64,000 nucleotides of DNA from Metabacillus sediminilitoris (GTDB taxonomy: Bacteria > Bacillota > Bacilli > Bacillales > Bacillaceae), in contig NZ_CP046266.1 of the NCBI RefSeq assembly GCF_009720625.1, positions 1,869,501-1,933,500 on the forward strand, read 5' to 3'. How positions within the stretch are numbered: position 1 is the first letter of the stretch; every line of letters begins with the position of its first letter. A program made the translations under genes and the position numbers. Of the stretch, positions 60,241 through 64,000 are shown one piece after another. The notes below the pieces were generated by a model. The model searched no databases. It was given only the letters and a program-made list of their open reading frames with translations, and had not been told where the DNA came from.

Positions 60241-63200
60241 ATGTCCATGATTAAAAAGGAGATTTCTATATTTCTAATCTGCTTCATTGTCCTTAGCTTT
60301 CCATTAACCTCTGTTTTCGCGGAAGATTCTGAGTATTACAATGAAACTTTTCGTAATCAATTTCATTTTTCCCCTGAAGCAAACTGGATGAATGACCCAA
60401 ATGGCATGGTTTATTATGAAGGTGAATATCATTTATTTTATCAGCATCATCCATATGGAACGACATGGGGACCGATGCATTGGGGGCATGCTGTAAGTGA
60501 AGACCTTGTTCATTGGGAGCATTTGCCGATTGCCTTATCACCTGATGAAAACGGTGATATTTTCTCAGGAAGTGCTGTAATCGATTGGAACAATACAGCA
60601 GGATTTGGAAAGGAAGCGATGGTTGCCATTTTTACTCATTCGGGGGAAAAAGGCCAAGTCCAAAGTCTTGCATACAGTCTTGATAAAGGAAGAACGTGGG
60701 AAAAATATGAAGGTAATCCCGTTATGCCTAATCCGCCAATACCGGATTGGCGTGATCCGAAGGTTTTTTGGCATAAAGATTCAAGCCAGTGGGTGATGTC
60801 ATTAGCTGCAAAGAATAAGGTCATGTTTTATACGTCACCTAATTTAAAAGACTGGGAGTTTGCTAGTGAATTTGGTCCAGATGGCGGGATCCAAGCAAAT
60901 AGTCTTGATCGTATCTCTTATTCAATGTCTGAACAATCAGGCGGATCGTTTAGCTATGAGGGCAATATCACCCTTAACGAAAAGAATGGGCGAGAAGGAG
61001 CTGGCGGCCTAGTTTTTCATGCTGACAAGAGTGCAAAGAATGGATATGTGGCCAACCTAGATGCAAAAAATGATGTTGTCACATTAAGTAAAAATGAAGA
61101 GGGCGTAACGGAAGAAATTGCTCGGAAACCTTTCACTCTAGAAACCTCAAGGACTTATCATGTAAAGGTAGATATGGATGGAGATCAAATAAAAGTTTCC
61201 GTTAATGATCAACCTGTTATTGAAGCAAATGATCTAACCTTTGAAAGCGGTTACTACGGCTTGTCAGCGTGGAATTCTACCGCTGCTTTTCGAAAAGTAG
61301 AATTTGAAAATAAATCAAATTTTGTGACGAACTTGTCTAAATGGAAGGTAGTAAATGGCTCATGGGAAGATACGTTGGATGGGAAAAGCGGGAGCTCCAC
61401 GGATGACGCTTTTATCATGAGCGGCAACACGTCTCAGAACTTAATTTATGAAGCAGATCTCACGATTTCTGGAGATAAAGGAGGAAATGGTGCTGGAGCA
61501 CTCGTTTTCCGAGCAGATGCTGATGCAAAGAATGGTTATTTTGCAAATATTGATGTGCTGAATGATACGATGAAGCTAATGAAAATTGAAAATGGAAAGA
61601 TTTCAGTCATAACTGAAAAAGCAGTAAGTCTTGATACAGATCAGACCTACCATTTAAAAGTTAGAACGTACGGCGAAAACATAAAAGTATATCTAGATCA
61701 TAAGCTCATACATGACATAAATGACACAGCGTTTTCATCTGGTTATGTAGGCTTGAACACTTGGAATTCCTCAACGATTTTTCAAGATGTTCAATTGAAT
61801 AAGAATATCGTAACAAACGAGAAGGAACTCATAAATCATGATTTCGAAACAGGGGATTTAACTGGTTGGAGAGCAGTAAGTGGCAATGCATTTACTAATG
61901 ACCATGTGACAACAGCAGCATCCTATTGGGGAGGGCCATTTGGCCATGAAGGGAACTATCATTTATGGGGATTTTCGGATCTTCATAATGGAGACGATGC
62001 AACAGGTGAACTGCATTCCTCTTACTTTAAGTTAGGTGGAACAGGTGAAATTAATTTCTTACTAGGCGGTGGCAACGACATTAATAACCGCTATGTTTCA
62101 TTGGTGAGAGCCTCTGATAACAAAGAATTAATTCGTCAGGCGAATACAAAATTTAATGAAGAAAAGTATAACAAATACGTATGGGATGCGTCTGATTATA
62201 TTGGTGAAGTGCTCTATATAAAAGTGGTTGACCAAGCTTTAGGAGGCTGGGGCCATATAAATGTTGATGATGTTCATGTTTATAATGAAGGTTCTATGCC
62301 AGCAGAAGTTGACAATGTTGCAAAAGAACCTGTGGAAGGTGAAGTTAAGCAAAGCGGAACGATTACAGAATGGTCTGCTGTTTCAGGAGAATGGATACCT
62401 TCTACAAACGGTAGCAACGGTGGCATCTGGGAATGTCCTGCTTTAGTTGAATTGCCAATTGATGGCGATCCAACAAAAACAAAGTGGGTGCTGCAAGTAA
62501 GTATAAATGACGGAGCCCCAGCTGGCGGGTCTGGTATGCAGTATTTTGTCGGCAGTTTTGACGGAAAAACGTTCAAAAATGAGAATCCGACTGATCAGGT
62601 ATTATGGACAGATTATGGAGCTGATTTCTACGCAGCAGTCGAATGGAGTGGAATTGAAGGTGAGAATAGCGAAAAATATTGGTTAGGATGGATGAGTAAC
62701 TGGCAATACGCCAACAATACACCAACGTCAACATGGAGAAGTTCAATGAGCCTGCCTCGTAAAATGGAGCTTACTCAAACAGAAGAAGGATTACGTTTAA
62801 AACAAACGCCGGTTTCGATCGATTCGATCCGTGACAATAGCCAAAAAGTATCATTTGAAAATAAAGTGATTTCAAATGAAAGTCATCTACTAGATGATTT
62901 TTCAGGAGATACCTTTGAAATGATTGCTGAATTTGATGTCTCTAGCTCAACTGCGTCTGAATTTGGCTTTGAAGTTCGCAAGGGTTCTACTGATGAGTTT
63001 ACAAAAATAGGCTATGACGTTGCGAACCAGAAATTATTTGTTGACCGTACGAACTCTGATAGCTTTGATTACGGCAACAATGTCGTAAACATGCATGAAG
63101 GTCCTCTACCTGTGTCAGATGGAACTGTTAAGATGCATATTTTTGTCGATCGTTCTGCTGTAGAAGTATTTGGAAACAATGGAGAAACGGTTATTACCGA

Positions 63201-63864
63201 TCAAATCTTCCCAAGTCCAACAAGCAACGGAGTAAAGATTTATAGTAAGGACGGCAATGTTGCATTGAAATCACTGAATATCTTTCCAGTAGAAAGTATC
63301 TGGAAAAAAAGCGGCTTTCAATCAACCTTAAATGGCTGGAAAACGATAAATGGCAACTGGGCAGATACAATTGCTGGAAAACAGGGACAAAGCAATGGGG
63401 ATGCCTTCATTTTATCAAATGAAGCAGGAAGCAATTTTAAATACCAAGCAGATATAAAAATTCTTGATACTGACTCACATCCGAATGATCCTAATAAGGA
63501 TACAGTTGGAAATTTAGTTGGTGCAGGAGCATTGGTTTTTCGCTCAGATTCAAAAGGGAAAAACGCATATGCTGTCAATGTTGATGGAAAAAATAATGTC
63601 GTCAAATTAATCAAATTTGTAAATGGTGTTGGCCATGACATTGCATCCTTTAACAATGATGGAAATCTTAAACTGCAAGCAAATGAAATTTATCATCTTA
63701 AAGTAGTGACGGCAGGTGATAACATTAAAGCTTATTTAGATGACAAGCTTGTCATTGATACAAACGACCAAACCTATAAGGAAGGCTACTTTGGACTGAA
63801 TGTCTGGGATTCAACTGTTGTGTTTAATCATGTAAAAAACAAGGATAACAAAATCAAGAAATAA
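60241..63864 (+). CDS. Secreted multidomain GH32 fructanase (levanase/inulinase)
   Basis: A 1207-residue exported enzyme. ATG at 60241 is taken as the start, leaving a signal peptide of about 27 residues (ends SVFA). GH32 catalytic residues: nucleophile Asp52 in WMNDPNG (49-55), RDP 171-173, acid/base Glu731 in WECP (730-733). Between RDP and WECP lie about 510 extra residues: two CBM66-like sandwiches (about 218-355 and 360-519, both with GAGxLVFxAD and NGYxANxD) and a third module (about 528-682) opening NHDFETGDLTGW. The GH32 C-terminal sandwich follows, then a third CBM66-like copy (about 1022-1203). It releases fructose from levan or inulin for import. Confidence 0.92.
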   Translation: MSMIKKEISIFLICFIVLSFPLTSVFAEDSEYYNETFRNQFHFSPEANWMNDPNGMVYYEGEYHLFYQHHPYGTTWGPMHWGHAVSEDLVHWEHLPIALSPDENGDIFSGSAVIDWNNTAGFGKEAMVAIFTHSGEKGQVQSLAYSLDKGRTWEKYEGNPVMPNPPIPDWRDPKVFWHKDSSQWVMSLAAKNKVMFYTSPNLKDWEFASEFGPDGGIQANSLDRISYSMSEQSGGSFSYEGNITLNEKNGREGAGGLVFHADKSAKNGYVANLDAKNDVVTLSKNEEGVTEEIARKPFTLETSRTYHVKVDMDGDQIKVSVNDQPVIEANDLTFESGYYGLSAWNSTAAFRKVEFENKSNFVTNLSKWKVVNGSWEDTLDGKSGSSTDDAFIMSGNTSQNLIYEADLTISGDKGGNGAGALVFRADADAKNGYFANIDVLNDTMKLMKIENGKISVITEKAVSLDTDQTYHLKVRTYGENIKVYLDHKLIHDINDTAFSSGYVGLNTWNSSTIFQDVQLNKNIVTNEKELINHDFETGDLTGWRAVSGNAFTNDHVTTAASYWGGPFGHEGNYHLWGFSDLHNGDDATGELHSSYFKLGGTGEINFLLGGGNDINNRYVSLVRASDNKELIRQANTKFNEEKYNKYVWDASDYIGEVLYIKVVDQALGGWGHINVDDVHVYNEGSMPAEVDNVAKEPVEGEVKQSGTITEWSAVSGEWIPSTNGSNGGIWECPALVELPIDGDPTKTKWVLQVSINDGAPAGGSGMQYFVGSFDGKTFKNENPTDQVLWTDYGADFYAAVEWSGIEGENSEKYWLGWMSNWQYANNTPTSTWRSSMSLPRKMELTQTEEGLRLKQTPVSIDSIRDNSQKVSFENKVISNESHLLDDFSGDTFEMIAEFDVSSSTASEFGFEVRKGSTDEFTKIGYDVANQKLFVDRTNSDSFDYGNNVVNMHEGPLPVSDGTVKMHIFVDRSAVEVFGNNGETVITDQIFPSPTSNGVKIYSKDGNVALKSLNIFPVESIWKKSGFQSTLNGWKTINGNWADTIAGKQGQSNGDAFILSNEAGSNFKYQADIKILDTDSHPNDPNKDTVGNLVGAGALVFRSDSKGKNAYAVNVDGKNNVVKLIKFVNGVGHDIASFNNDGNLKLQANEIYHLKVVTAGDNIKAYLDDKLVIDTNDQTYKEGYFGLNVWDSTVVFNHVKNKDNKIKK

Positions 63865-64000
63865 ATTATGTCCCTTAATCATTAAAATTTTTGGTTCTGT
63901 TACAAAGATTGAATTTATTTAAAAAGGCTCTTTTCTAAAAGGTTTTTAATAATTCTTTCAGGGGAAATTTTTAAGGTTGATTGAAGCGAGCATCCTGGAG
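63865..64000. other. Downstream region to the window end
   Basis: No gene is identified in the last 136 bases. A possible AAAAGGCTCTTTTCTAAAAGG structure near 63920-63945 is too weak to call a terminator. The fructanase transcript may run past the window. Confidence 0.3.

Noticed and set aside
1..64000. CRISPR arrays, tRNA or rRNA genes, prophage structure
   Set aside because: No regularly spaced repeats, cloverleaf sequences, rRNA-like stretches or phage structural genes were found on either strand.

Overview
The window is from a low-GC, spore-forming Firmicute of the Bacillaceae. It has AT-rich DNA, strong AAGGAGG-type ribosome binding sites and frequent TTG starts. Gene content fits too: Spo0E-like phosphatase, SleB-type cortex hydrolase, RsbR paralog, class III fructose-bisphosphatase, MenA, PucR and a GlnK/GlnL-type two-component system. 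No rRNA, tRNA, CRISPR array or intact insertion sequence was seen.

Layout. 1-9.2 kb: small hypothetical genes, an SDR, a VOC protein, a yyaT/yyaS/yybA-like group around a palindromic operator, then a GlnK/GlnL-like pair followed by a glutamate/dicarboxylate symporter. 9.2-15.5 kb: a loose region with remnants, a Spo0E-like gene, menA, an SDR broken by a stop codon and an orphan ATP-grasp ligase. 15.7-33.4 kb: a large purine/ureide catabolism cluster. It holds pucR, pucF, pucG, a purine permease, an amidase, an FAH-family enzyme, a YfcC-type carrier, allantoinase, and a minus-strand urate operon (permease, stand-alone OHCU decarboxylase, FMO-like flavoprotein, HIU hydrolase), then an allantoin permease. 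33.4-43.4 kb: accessory genes, many broken or remnant, around mqo, VOC proteins, an aldo-keto reductase and a SleB-like hydrolase. 43.8-47 kb: a tightly regulated 48-codon gene, fbp, and a type I holin-like toxin behind a LexA-like box. 47-54.9 kb: an IclR regulator, a MerR/MFS efflux pair, a GNAT protein, an RsbR paralog and more remnants. 54.9-64 kb: a fructan-use locus with a DeoR-family regulator, a three-gene sugar ABC importer and a giant secreted GH32 fructanase.

How the genes work together. The 16-33 kb block encodes uptake of urate and allantoin and the route urate -> 5-hydroxyisourate -> OHCU -> (S)-allantoin -> allantoate -> ureidoglycine -> glycine plus an oxalurate-type product. 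The one step with no classical enzyme here is urate oxidation. A flavin monooxygenase-like gene sits where uricase would be expected. Three promoters of the cluster share the same composite control region: a 24-bp dyad, a -10 box and a GlnR/TnrA-like box at fixed spacing. A perfect GlnR/TnrA box precedes the urate operon. This points to joint pathway-specific and nitrogen control. At the end of the window the fructanase would cut levan or inulin outside the cell and the ABC importer would take up the product. A consensus cre site fits carbon catabolite repression.

The most unusual features are the uricase-less urate operon, the LexA-boxed type I toxin with a decayed second copy, the repeated composite promoter, the fructanase with about 510 residues inserted in its catalytic domain, and two 153-bp structured tandem repeats inside the ABC operon. 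About fifteen loci are broken genes or fragments, so this segment is either decaying or contains some sequence errors.
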